Shown here: positions 8,328-16,466 of the stretch, piece after piece | Layout: every line of letters starts with the position of its first letter | How positions within the stretch are numbered: position 1 is the first letter of the stretch | From: Leptospirales bacterium | GTDB lineage: Bacteria > Spirochaetota > Leptospiria > Leptospirales > Leptonemataceae | Assembly: GCA_019694685.1 (NCBI GenBank) | Contig: JAIBBM010000023.1 | Location: forward strand, 1-64,000 | Direction of reading: 5' to 3' | Length of the DNA stretch: 64,000 bases | Position numbers and translations under genes: made by a program | Notes under the pieces: generated by a model | Told to the model about the DNA's origin: nothing | Seen by the model: the letters and a program-made list of their open reading frames with translations, nothing else | Databases searched by the model: none

Positions 8328-8367
8328 TTGACCGGATTCTGTCTCATAGACATAATACCCTTCAGTC

Positions 8368-10284
8368 ATGGGAATACTCAAAACACTGGCTCCGCTTCTG
8401 GACCACCCTGACTACTCGGGCGCCCGCGATCCTTTTTACTTTTCTCGCGCCATTCGTTCTCTGCGTTCCCCTCTGGATTTGCCGGATATGGAGAAGGGAA
8501 TCGCTATGCTTCGATCCGTCATCGAAGCTCAGGGGCATGTTCTTGTTGTGGGAGACAGAGACGTGGACGGCGTGAGTTCTGCCGCACTTCTTGCGAATTT
8601 CCTGCGAGACCAGCATGCGAAAAGAGGAGGCGGACTTGAGATTCGTGTCTCTGATCTGGGAGACGACTACGGATTGTCGGGAGAGCTTTTTGAGAATGTG
8701 CGCGATGGAAAAGCGGACCTCGTGATTTTGCTCGATATGGGTTCTTCACACGGGCCAGAGATTCATGAGCTCATTGCTGCCGGAAAGAAAGTAATTGTTC
8801 TCGATCACCATCAGGTTTCCGATCGCAGGCCTTCGCATGATCTTTGCGCGTTCATCAATCCACAATTGAATGCAGAAGTTCACGAAAATGAAGGCAAGAT
8901 TCCAACCGTCGGCCTTGCTTTTAAGTTTCTATTCGGCTACGCACTTTCTCACATCGCAGAGTGGAACAATCATTCTCTTGTAGATTTGTCGTTTTTGTTT
9001 TCAGAAAATGCGAATGCAGGCGCCAGGTTTGCAGTCTATAGATGCGGATGCCTTGTGGAAAGCGGGGAGAATATTTCTGGAGCACACCTTCGTCCACTCG
9101 ACGCGGATGGAATGGCGTTTCTCAAACACGAACGCGAAAGGATCCTTCAATCTGAAAAACCAGTCGTTACTATTGGTTCTTTGCTTTTGTCGCGCATTGT
9201 GGAAACCCGTCCGCGCCTTCTTGATTTTTTGATGTCTCTATCTGATCTTGTTTCTGTTGGAATGATCACGGATATGGTTCCTCTGGCCGGGGAAAACAGA
9301 TCTCTTGTGCGAATCGGTCTTGGAATGGCAGGAAAAAGAGTGAGGCGCGGAGTTCCTGGTTACAGAGCGCTCATTGGTGCTCTTGATTTGCCAGAGTTTG
9401 ATCTGACAGGTCGGGACCTGGCCTGGTCCATTGGTCCTGCCATCAATGCTGCGGGCAGGATGGGAAACACGGCACTTGCACTGGATTTACTCACCAGCGA
9501 CTCTCCGGTCGAAGCGGAGCGCCTCGCACGTGAGCTCAAAGCACTCAACAAAAAAAGACAGGAGCGCACCAGGTCCAACGAGCGCATCGTGACGGAACAT
9601 TTCGAAGCGTATCCAGAGAAGACAGATCGTCCCATTATATTCTGCTATCATGAAAGCCTGGAGCCGGGTGTTTCTGGAATTATGGCCACAAGGCTTCTTG
9701 AAAAGTACGGCAAGCCTGTAGTCTACATCAACCCGGACGGAAAATGGGCCAAAGGGTCTGCCAGAGGGGAAGGGCATAATGTGCTCCAGATGCTGGATTG
9801 CGCGGCGCATTTGTTCATACAGTTTGGCGGTCATCCGGAAGCGGCCGGTTTTTCTCTTCCCTATGAAAGAATTGAAGAACTGGAAAGAGTTCTACTGGAG
9901 AACGCACCTTTCATGGATCTCGAACCGGTCAGCCTTGAAATCAGGCCGCATCTGGATCTCTTGCCCGAACAAATCAACCGTCGTCTTTATGATGAGCTCA
10001 GACAGATGGAGCCATTCGGCCCCGGCAACCCGGAACCACTCATTCGCATAACGGGTGCGCAGGTGACAGACGTAACTTACATGAAAGACAAACTGCATGC
10101 GCGCTTTCGGATCCGGGGAAGTCGGGACATCGAATTTGTAGCGTGGCGTCGCGGGACGGAGTTCGGCAAGGATATGGAAAGGGTGGATCTTATTGGTTCA
10201 CTGGAGCGGAGCATTTTTGCAGGCAGAACGCGGATTCAGTTCAGAGTGGAACACGTGAAAGCGGCCGCAGTTCTGGTGGCGTGA
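8368..10284 (+). CDS. recJ: Single-stranded-DNA-specific 5'-3' exonuclease RecJ
   Basis: RecJ degrades single-stranded DNA from the 5' end in recombinational and mismatch repair, using Mn2+ or Mg2+. The 638-aa protein has the DHH-family motifs in order: GDRDVDGVSS (about residues 63-72; the usual DYDVDG opens here with Arg), LLDMGSS, and LDHHQ (Asp146-His147-His148). Further on are the DHHA1-type segment SGIMATRLLEKYGKP and the glycine-rich FGGHPEAAGFS. The C-terminal OB-fold region follows (FGPGNPEP onward). Length is slightly above that of E. coli RecJ. It stands alone on the plus strand, convergent with the respiratory operon. Confidence 0.93.
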   Translation: MGILKTLAPLLDHPDYSGARDPFYFSRAIRSLRSPLDLPDMEKGIAMLRSVIEAQGHVLVVGDRDVDGVSSAALLANFLRDQHAKRGGGLEIRVSDLGDDYGLSGELFENVRDGKADLVILLDMGSSHGPEIHELIAAGKKVIVLDHHQVSDRRPSHDLCAFINPQLNAEVHENEGKIPTVGLAFKFLFGYALSHIAEWNNHSLVDLSFLFSENANAGARFAVYRCGCLVESGENISGAHLRPLDADGMAFLKHERERILQSEKPVVTIGSLLLSRIVETRPRLLDFLMSLSDLVSVGMITDMVPLAGENRSLVRIGLGMAGKRVRRGVPGYRALIGALDLPEFDLTGRDLAWSIGPAINAAGRMGNTALALDLLTSDSPVEAERLARELKALNKKRQERTRSNERIVTEHFEAYPEKTDRPIIFCYHESLEPGVSGIMATRLLEKYGKPVVYINPDGKWAKGSARGEGHNVLQMLDCAAHLFIQFGGHPEAAGFSLPYERIEELERVLLENAPFMDLEPVSLEIRPHLDLLPEQINRRLYDELRQMEPFGPGNPEPLIRITGAQVTDVTYMKDKLHARFRIRGSRDIEFVAWRRGTEFGKDMERVDLIGSLERSIFAGRTRIQFRVEHVKAAAVLVA

Positions 10285-10310
10285 TCAGGCGGCGCCAATG
10301 CCGCCTGACG
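10285..10310. terminator. Strong hairpin between convergent recJ and the respiratory operon
   Basis: A perfect 9-bp stem TCAGGCGGC/GCCGCCTGA (10285-10293 with 10300-10308) with a 6-nt loop begins right after the recJ stop and lies 10 nt beyond the last gene of the minus-strand operon. No T-run follows on either strand, so it may act as an RNA-stabilising end or a weak bidirectional terminator. It shares AATGYCGCCTGACG with the hairpin near 4850. Confidence 0.45.
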
Positions 10311-10317
10311 TTGAAAT

Positions 10318-10839
10318 TTACTTCTTGGTAGGAACTGAGTCTTTGATGATGTTCGGGTTCTTGGTCTGCAGGTAGTAGATGACTTCCCACACCTTGGTCA
10401 TGTTGTCCAGAGTCCCCATAGGAGGCATCGCGCCACCCTTCGGGCCTTTGGTTGCTCCTGCAGGAACGCCGCCTTTGATCAGTTTGGCCAGGTTGGTTTC
10501 CTTTGGCTCTTTGAAGTGAAGCCATTCGTTGTCGGCCAGGTTTGGACAGGCAAGACCTTCGAGGTTTGCACCGTGGCAGGCGGCGCACGTTTTATAAGAC
10601 GCCGCTCCATTCGCGATCGCCTGAGGAGTGCGCTCAGGAATGAAATCTTCTGTCACGGCAACAACGGACATTCCCACAGACTCGCGGTATGTGGTTGCGT
10701 TCGTCGCGCCAAGGAAGCCGTGATAGAAGATCGCGTATGCTGTCCCTGCAACAAAAGTAAATGCAATCGCAAAGTAAATCCAGGATAGACCGTGTTTGCT
10801 CGGTCCCTTTTGCTGCGAGGTTGATGAATGTTCGCTCAT
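10318..10839 (-). CDS. CcoP-like membrane-anchored monohaem cytochrome c
   Basis: The 173-aa protein has one N-terminal membrane helix (about residues 18-40; GLSWIYFAIAFTFVAGTAYA) ending in IFYHGFLG, like the anchor of CcoP from cbb3 oxidases. A single c-type haem domain follows, with CAACHG near residue 88 and a probable axial Met in GAMPPMGTL. Normal CcoP has two haems and is about 300 aa, so this is a half-length form. It is the last gene of the operon, 15 nt after the CcoO-like gene. It probably passes electrons at the periplasmic face; its acceptor is unknown. Confidence 0.75.
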   Translation of the reverse strand: MSEHSSTSQQKGPSKHGLSWIYFAIAFTFVAGTAYAIFYHGFLGATNATTYRESVGMSVVAVTEDFIPERTPQAIANGAASYKTCAACHGANLEGLACPNLADNEWLHFKEPKETNLAKLIKGGVPAGATKGPKGGAMPPMGTLDNMTKVWEVIYYLQTKNPNIIKDSVPTKK

Positions 10840-10854
10840 AATTATACCTTAGCC

Positions 10855-11511
10855 TCAGCGATAAAATGCGCCGTTGTATTGCATGCTCTTCTGTCCAAGA
10901 CTCAGAAGATAGGCCACAAGCGCGTCTCCGCGTGTTTGTCCTTCCAGGCGATCGAAAGCACTCTTGTGATATGGATCTGAAAGCGGAACTCCCGCTTCGA
11001 GCATCATGCGAATCTTCCACGAAAGAAACAGCGGCTGGAGATCATCGTCGTTGAACAGATAGCCGTAAGCATGATAGCGATTGCGCAGGTTGTCCTCTTT
11101 CCCACCGCGTAGCAGGGAAGTCAGGCCAGCCGCATCCTGTTTGCCAGCAACACGCGAAAGATCTGGACCAATTCTGAAACTTCCTCGCATAGCAGGTGTT
11201 TCATGCGAATATTCCATTGCAGTTGGAACCGGATAGTAGCCGTACTTTTCAACGTTCACATAGCGTGACACTTCCCAGCCAAATGGTCTGAGATTCTGAG
11301 AATGGCAATACTGGCAGCCTTCCTGGTAGTACACTTCATGGCCTTTGAGAACCAGAGTGTCTTCTGTGCTCAATTGCGAGAGAGAGCCATGAGAAATGTT
11401 TTCGCTGAAAGGCAGGCACACTGCGATCCCATACCCAACGATCACAATGGCGATCGAAGATAGTACAGTGCTCAGTGGACTGGAGAAAAGCTTTTCGTAA
11501 ATGCGGGACAT
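10855..11511 (-). CDS. CcoO-like membrane-anchored monohaem cytochrome c
   Basis: The 218-aa protein resembles CcoO of cbb3 oxidases. It has an N-terminal membrane anchor (residues 12-33), then EVYYQEGCQYCHSQNLRPFG with the haem motif CQYCH, and then the CcoO hallmark block around MRGSFRIGPDLSRVAGK, which supplies the likely axial Met. The remaining third diverges from CcoO. Its start overlaps the CcoN-like stop by one base (11511), the order N-O-P found in cbb3 operons. As the CcoN partner lacks cofactor ligands, electrons are unlikely to end there. Confidence 0.8.
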   Translation of the reverse strand: MSRIYEKLFSSPLSTVLSSIAIVIVGYGIAVCLPFSENISHGSLSQLSTEDTLVLKGHEVYYQEGCQYCHSQNLRPFGWEVSRYVNVEKYGYYPVPTAMEYSHETPAMRGSFRIGPDLSRVAGKQDAAGLTSLLRGGKEDNLRNRYHAYGYLFNDDDLQPLFLSWKIRMMLEAGVPLSDPYHKSAFDRLEGQTRGDALVAYLLSLGQKSMQYNGAFYR

Positions 11512-12968
11512 CAGCGTGCCTCCTCTGGATTTTCTTCATCCGGAAGGTGAAGATCTGCTTCCTGGAATGGGTTTCCCTGGCCTCTCCAGATCGACAGCAT
11601 GCTGAGCGCCCAGGTGGCGAGGCTCACTGTGACGGATGCGTAACCCAGGAAGTAGATTCCACGGAGTCCAAGAATGAATTTCAAAGTGGGGGATGCAGTG
11701 TCTCCTGCAACATTGCCTGCAAACAGGAGTGCAGAAAAGGAAGTCACTGCCGGGCCGGCTTCTGTCATCGCGCGGGCAGACATGCCGCCCAGGATTCCCT
11801 GCACTGTGCCTGCCACGATCATCAGGCAGCTTCCTACTACTGCAAGAAGTAGTGCGGCACTGGCCAGTGTGTTTGCCGCGGCCTTCTGATTGAATCTCTG
11901 TGAATAGCCATACGCCAGGCCAGCGAATACTACAGATGCAGCAACGAGTGCATCCTGTGAAATATCGCGGGAGTTCCACCAGGTGTATCCTACATCCGCT
12001 TGCATGAAGCGCGGAAGAGAAATGGCTCGAAGAATGGCCAGAATCAAAATGAATCGCACACCCCATACAAGATAGGATCCGTCCAGATTGGACCAGACTC
12101 TGCTTGGTCCGCGCGAAACTGTATAGAGCAGGTTGGCGGCTCCCATGATCACTGCAAAGTTCAGTGCAATTCCGCATACAATTCCAAACGTCGCTGACAT
12201 TTGCGGGCCCGCGCCATAAGCCAGGTAGGCTGCGCCAGAGAGTGGAATGAGTGCGAGCATCGCCAGCGCCTGGAAACGCACCGCGCCTTCATTGTAGATA
12301 GGAAGCTTGTAGTGAGTAGGAATGAAATGATACAGGAGACCAAACGCCGGGAAAAGAACGAAGTATCCGAGCACGCTGATTCTGTAGAATTCCTGCACTG
12401 CCTGATCTTTCATTCCAGCTGTAAGCGGCACCTCACCCATTGGACTGTAGGGCAGGGCCAGATTTCCAAGCATGAAGCTGATCGCTCCGCCCGCCGCTCC
12501 GGCGAGGATGAAGAGAACAGGGGCATTCAATTCTTTTTTCAAAGATCGCAACGCCACTGCAATGAAGAAGACGAGAGATAGAAAGAACAGATGATCAGAA
12601 ACCCAGTTCATCTCTCCGTATTCTCTACCTTTGTTTGCTCCCAGGAGAATGCCAATTACTCCAAGAAGCAGACCCAGTTGCTGCAGTCCAAAGCCTGCGA
12701 GCGCCAGTGGTTGCCAGGCAAGATCGCCTGACTTCTGCATTACATAGTAAGAACCGGCCAGAGAGAGATTCACAATTCCGCCAAAGATCAGAGAAGTTGT
12801 GAAAAGTGGGCGGATCACTCCGTATCCCAGAACGTCTGGCTGCGGCCAGCCAAGCATGAGCTGGAGCTGGTTGAGCAGACCAAATACAATTGCAATCAAA
12901 GTCCAGATCACACCTGCGCCGAGGTGAAACGAAAGGACTTTTCTAAAATCAGATGTAAGCTTAATCAT
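11511..12968 (-). CDS. CcoN-like haem-copper oxidase subunit I homologue lacking all cofactor ligands
   Basis: The 485-aa polytopic protein aligns by eye with cbb3 subunit I: GYGVIRPLFTTS against the low-spin haem region RPLHT; YRISVLGYF against the YGHNAVGFF region; PIYNEGAVRFQALAML then SGAAYLAY against PVYSYRLSIVHFWAL and AGPHHLHY; and WWNSRDISQDAL against the GHVH helix. At the six histidine positions that bind haem b, haem b3 and CuB it has Phe56, Ile197, Ala247, Tyr248, Asp335 and Ser337. Only six histidines remain in the whole protein, none at those places. It therefore should not reduce oxygen. Start 12968 overlaps the previous stop (ATGA). About 12 membrane helices are expected. Role is inferred as structural, supporting the CcoO/CcoP-like cytochromes. 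Confidence 0.8.
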   Translation of the reverse strand: MIKLTSDFRKVLSFHLGAGVIWTLIAIVFGLLNQLQLMLGWPQPDVLGYGVIRPLFTTSLIFGGIVNLSLAGSYYVMQKSGDLAWQPLALAGFGLQQLGLLLGVIGILLGANKGREYGEMNWVSDHLFFLSLVFFIAVALRSLKKELNAPVLFILAGAAGGAISFMLGNLALPYSPMGEVPLTAGMKDQAVQEFYRISVLGYFVLFPAFGLLYHFIPTHYKLPIYNEGAVRFQALAMLALIPLSGAAYLAYGAGPQMSATFGIVCGIALNFAVIMGAANLLYTVSRGPSRVWSNLDGSYLVWGVRFILILAILRAISLPRFMQADVGYTWWNSRDISQDALVAASVVFAGLAYGYSQRFNQKAAANTLASAALLLAVVGSCLMIVAGTVQGILGGMSARAMTEAGPAVTSFSALLFAGNVAGDTASPTLKFILGLRGIYFLGYASVTVSLATWALSMLSIWRGQGNPFQEADLHLPDEENPEEAR

Positions 12969-13840
12969 TGCGCCATACCTCGAATGAAGTCGCTGAGTGC
13001 GCTCCACTGAGCATCTGTGAAGCTGTCGAAATTGTTCAGAAGAAGACTGCCGCTACCGTGAGCCGACTTGAGGCCGCCAGCGCTTGTTGAGCCGGAGCTT
13101 GCCAGATCGCGAGTGCTGATCGTCGCGCGAGTCTTCTTGAAGCCGTAGAAATCATTCTTGGAAGCAATCAGTCCCATTCCAAATGTAAGATTGCGTCCTT
13201 CGCCATAGATGCCGTGGCAGCTTTCGCAGTTGTTCTTGTAGAGGCTTGCACCTTCACCGTTATGCGGTCTTGCTTTGCGCTCATCGCTCACAGCCCCTGG
13301 TCCACCCTCAGGCTTGAGATCTGCGATTTTGACGAGCTCTGCCAGGTCCGGAGCTTTTTCGCGCTGGTCCAGAGGCTGGAAGCCCATGTTCCATCTGCGA
13401 GTCTTCGCGTACGCGTCGCGCGCTTCTGTCATGCCAGCTTCTATGTTCTTGCGCTGCACGTCTGCTTTTTCGCCAGCGAGCGGCTTCTTCAGAGAATAGA
13501 GGAAATGTGCGAGTGCCCAGCGACCTTTGTCTGTCAGAGACTGGTAGGCGTGGTTTTTGACTTTGTCTGTGCCGACTGTGATTGCTTTGAAATAAGAAGT
13601 TGGAGTCTTTTCAGGTCCGACCGCAGAAGTGAAATTTGGAACTGGTACTCCAAGTGACTCTGCATCCGGGCCCTTACCATCCCAGGCATTTCCATGACAA
13701 TTCTTACAGTTTTCCTGCGAATACATCACGGAACCCAGGAAGATCTGGTCTTGCGAAGATTCGTAGACCGGCGGTGTTTTCTGGCCGCAGCCAATCAGAA
13801 AAAGTGCGATGGCTGCGGGAGTAATGATCAACGATTTCAA
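12965..13840 (-). CDS. Dihaem cytochrome c lipoprotein
   Basis: This 291-aa protein starts at a TTG preceded by GAGGG at 7 nt, giving a lipoprotein signal peptide LKSLIITPAAIALFLIGC with the lipidated Cys at 18. An upstream ATG at 13873 would add 11 residues and overlap actF by 22 bp. Two c-type haem motifs are present, CKNCHG and CESCHG, each heading a cytochrome c domain of about 100 residues. It likely carries electrons in the periplasm from ActE/ActA toward the CcoO/CcoP-like cytochromes. Its stop overlaps the next start as ATGA, so expression is coupled to the CcoN-like subunit. Confidence 0.82.
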   Translation of the reverse strand: MKSLIITPAAIALFLIGCGQKTPPVYESSQDQIFLGSVMYSQENCKNCHGNAWDGKGPDAESLGVPVPNFTSAVGPEKTPTSYFKAITVGTDKVKNHAYQSLTDKGRWALAHFLYSLKKPLAGEKADVQRKNIEAGMTEARDAYAKTRRWNMGFQPLDQREKAPDLAELVKIADLKPEGGPGAVSDERKARPHNGEGASLYKNNCESCHGIYGEGRNLTFGMGLIASKNDFYGFKKTRATISTRDLASSGSTSAGGLKSAHGSGSLLLNNFDSFTDAQWSALSDFIRGMAQ

Positions 13841-13851
13841 TGTGATACCCT

Positions 13852-15135
13852 CTATTGATGCCAGTGCAGGCATTCTTCCAGTCTTGGATCGCCTTTGGGC
13901 ACAAGAGACTTACGGCTGAGTGACCAGGCCGTAACTAGAATGAAGCTTCCCGCAACGAGTGATATGGTTCCGAGTTCGCGAAGATCGAACATGACGAAGT
14001 CTCCGTTCGCAAGGGTTGGGTAAGTGACCCAGTACATATCAATCACCTGGCCCAGAAGCACAATGCATGCGCCAATGCCCAGATGTTTGATGTTGCGTTT
14101 TGCTTTGCGCTGGATGATGAAGAAGAAAGGAATCACGAAGCGCACCAGAATCAACAGCAGGCTGACAATGGCCCATGGTTGGAATCCGATCTCTGGAGTG
14201 TAGATTCTCTTTCTGTAGAAGATGGTTTCTTCTGGAATGTGTGCATACCAGATGAGTAGGTACTGACAGATCATCACGTATGCCCAGAAGATCGAATGTC
14301 CCCACATGTATTTGCCCATGTCATGGTAGTGGTTTTCATTCAATGCATCTCCGAAATAGCCGGAGCTCTTGAGATACCAGATCCACAGAATGAGAGATGA
14401 GAAAGCAGTGAGTGCAAGTCCTGCGAAGCAGTAAGGGCCCCACATTGTGGAAAACCAGTGTGGTTCGAGACTCATGGTCAGATCCCACGCGCTTGCAGAG
14501 TAAGTGAGTGCAAAAAGAATTACAAATACCGCTGACCATTTCGCAAGAGATCTGGTGTGTTCAACCTGTCCGTCTGTGTCCTGGTCAGTTGATTTCTTCC
14601 AGAGCACAAATCCAAATCCAAGCCACAACAACACGAATGCGAAGTTACGCGTTACAAAGAATCCAGGGTTGAGCCAGGGTCTTTTGACCTGGAGTAAGTG
14701 GTCCGCAATGTCTGCATGACCGCCCTCTGTTGTTAGCATCCAGTGGCTGTATACATTCTTCATTCCAAAGAAGACTGCAGCCATCAGAGCGAGAACCACG
14801 AGAAGGTATGGAAAGTAGCTTTCCGCGATGCGGCGAATGGTAACGCACCACGCAGCACCCGCTAGATGATTGAAAGCGACAAAATAGAGTCCGCCCAGAC
14901 CGAGCGGCAATGCGACCAGAAGCGCAAGCAGCAGAGACATGAACAATCTGGGATTTCCAGCTGCGTGTTCCCCTGCGGCGGCGTGTCCTTCCGCCACTTC
15001 TGCTACGGGCGGATGCCATGGGAAAGCAATCTGGTATGCGAGAGTCGCAAGACCAAACGCGATCAACGCCATACAGACGATCTTGAGTTTTGGTGAGAGC
15101 TGAAAATTCAGCGCTTTTTCTTCAGGAAGTTTCAT
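13852..15135 (-). CDS. actF: Alternative complex III subunit ActF (NrfD-like quinol subunit 2)
   Basis: ActF is a membrane subunit related to NrfD/PsrC in alternative complex III, which oxidises quinol and reduces a c-type cytochrome or oxidase. The 427-aa protein shows about ten membrane helices. Recognisable family stretches are GLGGLYFVAFNHLAGAAW, GAAWCVTIRRIAESYFPY and WGHSIFWAYVMICQYLLIWY. It starts 1 nt after the actE stop. Length is typical. It is one of two NrfD-like subunits (with ActC) flanking the complex. Confidence 0.88.
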   Translation of the reverse strand: MKLPEEKALNFQLSPKLKIVCMALIAFGLATLAYQIAFPWHPPVAEVAEGHAAAGEHAAGNPRLFMSLLLALLVALPLGLGGLYFVAFNHLAGAAWCVTIRRIAESYFPYLLVVLALMAAVFFGMKNVYSHWMLTTEGGHADIADHLLQVKRPWLNPGFFVTRNFAFVLLWLGFGFVLWKKSTDQDTDGQVEHTRSLAKWSAVFVILFALTYSASAWDLTMSLEPHWFSTMWGPYCFAGLALTAFSSLILWIWYLKSSGYFGDALNENHYHDMGKYMWGHSIFWAYVMICQYLLIWYAHIPEETIFYRKRIYTPEIGFQPWAIVSLLLILVRFVIPFFFIIQRKAKRNIKHLGIGACIVLLGQVIDMYWVTYPTLANGDFVMFDLRELGTISLVAGSFILVTAWSLSRKSLVPKGDPRLEECLHWHQ

Positions 15136-15136
15136 A

Positions 15137-15784
15137 TTACTTTGCCCCCTTCTTCTGGAGGAGCCTTACGTAGTGTACAATTGCCCAGCGGTCTGCCGGA
15201 CGAATGGGAGCAGCATATGGAAGCATGTTACCGCGTCCCATTGTGATCATGTGGAAGATTTTTCCGTCCTGCCAGCCTGCTGACTGACCTGTGATCAGGT
15301 TGGGAGGCTGGATCATGCGAGGGATTACAGTTCCATCGCCCTGACCGCCCATTCCATGGCAGACAGCGCAATAGGTTTCAAAACGATCTTTTCCTCTTTC
15401 GAGTACAGTCTGCGTGAGAGGAAGAGGATTCTTCAGATTTGCGCCTGCCAGATCGATCTCGGCCTGTTCGTATGGATATGGTTCATATCCGCGGGGCACG
15501 GTTCCTTCCGGGGGCACACGCATCGAACTTCCAGGTCCGCCCCAGACTTCATTCTGGTCTGCGCCCTTGAAGAGTGCCTGCTTTACATTTTCCAGAGTCG
15601 TTGTGTCTTCTCTCTGCGCTCGCACCATCGAGGTGTCGTGCATGTCCAGGAAATAATGAAGACCAGAAACGTTGCTATGATAACGTCCGCCGGTGACAAT
15701 GATGATCACGGTCCAGAACACCGCCATGAACGCTGCGGCAACGATCCAGCGGGTAATGAGTGCCTTTTTTTCTTCCTGCGTCAT
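15137..15784 (-). CDS. actE: Alternative complex III subunit ActE (monohaem cytochrome c)
   Basis: ActE is the monohaem cytochrome of alternative complex III. The 215-aa protein has one N-terminal membrane segment (about residues 13-31, AAFMAVFWTVIIIVTGGRYH) and a cytochrome c domain with CAVCHGMGGQGDG. A likely axial Met lies in GRGNMLPYAAPIRPADRW. The middle region with MRVPPEGTVPRGYEPYPY is typical for the subunit. It sits 8 nt after actD and 1 nt before actF in the usual act order. Confidence 0.9.
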   Translation of the reverse strand: MTQEEKKALITRWIVAAAFMAVFWTVIIIVTGGRYHSNVSGLHYFLDMHDTSMVRAQREDTTTLENVKQALFKGADQNEVWGGPGSSMRVPPEGTVPRGYEPYPYEQAEIDLAGANLKNPLPLTQTVLERGKDRFETYCAVCHGMGGQGDGTVIPRMIQPPNLITGQSAGWQDGKIFHMITMGRGNMLPYAAPIRPADRWAIVHYVRLLQKKGAK

Positions 15785-15792
15785 ACGATTCC

Positions 15793-16464
15793 TCAGAATG
15801 GTTTCTTCTCATCCACCGCAGTTACAGATGCTGCTCCGATGGAAGAAAGGAATGACTTAACGTCTTCCTCCGCATAACCGGCAGAATGCGCGGGAATCCA
15901 GAGTGCGAACTTGTCATTAGTGATTTCTTTGTGCAGAGGCTTACGAAATGGCCGGGGCAGTTTGCTCAGAAGGAGCAGGGTGGCCGCGGTGCATTGTCCG
16001 CCAAACAGAACTGTCAGTTCGAAGCAAATCGGAACCATGGCCGGCCAGCTGAACGTTGGTTTGCCGCCGATGTTGAGAGGATAGGAGTTCATGTAAGGAA
16101 TCGTTGAAATCTGCTCATGAACGCCGAACTGCAGGAAAAAAGCAGTCAATGTTCCGCACATTCCCATGAAGAATGTAACATACGGAATCTTGGAACGCTT
16201 CAGTCCCATATCGAATTCAAGTCCGTGTACTGGAAACGGAGTGAAGCAGTCAAAGCCAGTGTAACCTTTTTCGTGCGCAGCTTTGGCCGCTTTCTTGATC
16301 TTCTCCGGTGTATCAAATAATCCAAAAACACCTTTGCGTGTTTCGTTGTACTGATACTCGAACAGTCGATCCAGAGTATTGTGCAGTTTTGGAAGAATGG
16401 CCCCGAACACACGGTCCAGGATTCCTTCCAGTGGTTGAAAGAGACGATCGATGGTTGCCAGCAT
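15793..16464 (-). CDS. actD: Alternative complex III subunit ActD (DUF3341)
   Basis: ActD is a small membrane subunit with two helices, of the DUF3341 family. The 223-aa sequence contains GVFGLFDTPEKIKKAAKAAH, then the family stretch DCFTPFPVHGLEF, a helix after YVTFFMGMCG, and a second helix over PICFELTVLFGGQCTAATLL. About 40 extra residues precede the usual start (MLATIDRLFQPLEGIL); they look amphipathic. The gene starts 2 nt after actC stops. Its job in the complex is structural in known ACIII. Confidence 0.88.
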   Translation of the reverse strand: MLATIDRLFQPLEGILDRVFGAILPKLHNTLDRLFEYQYNETRKGVFGLFDTPEKIKKAAKAAHEKGYTGFDCFTPFPVHGLEFDMGLKRSKIPYVTFFMGMCGTLTAFFLQFGVHEQISTIPYMNSYPLNIGGKPTFSWPAMVPICFELTVLFGGQCTAATLLLLSKLPRPFRKPLHKEITNDKFALWIPAHSAGYAEEDVKSFLSSIGAASVTAVDEKKPF

Positions 16465-16466
16465 AA

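Noticed and set aside
11511-12968. Calling the CcoN-like gene an active cbb3 cytochrome oxidase
   Set aside because: All six ligand histidines are missing in the by-eye alignment, so an oxidase label would be misleading.
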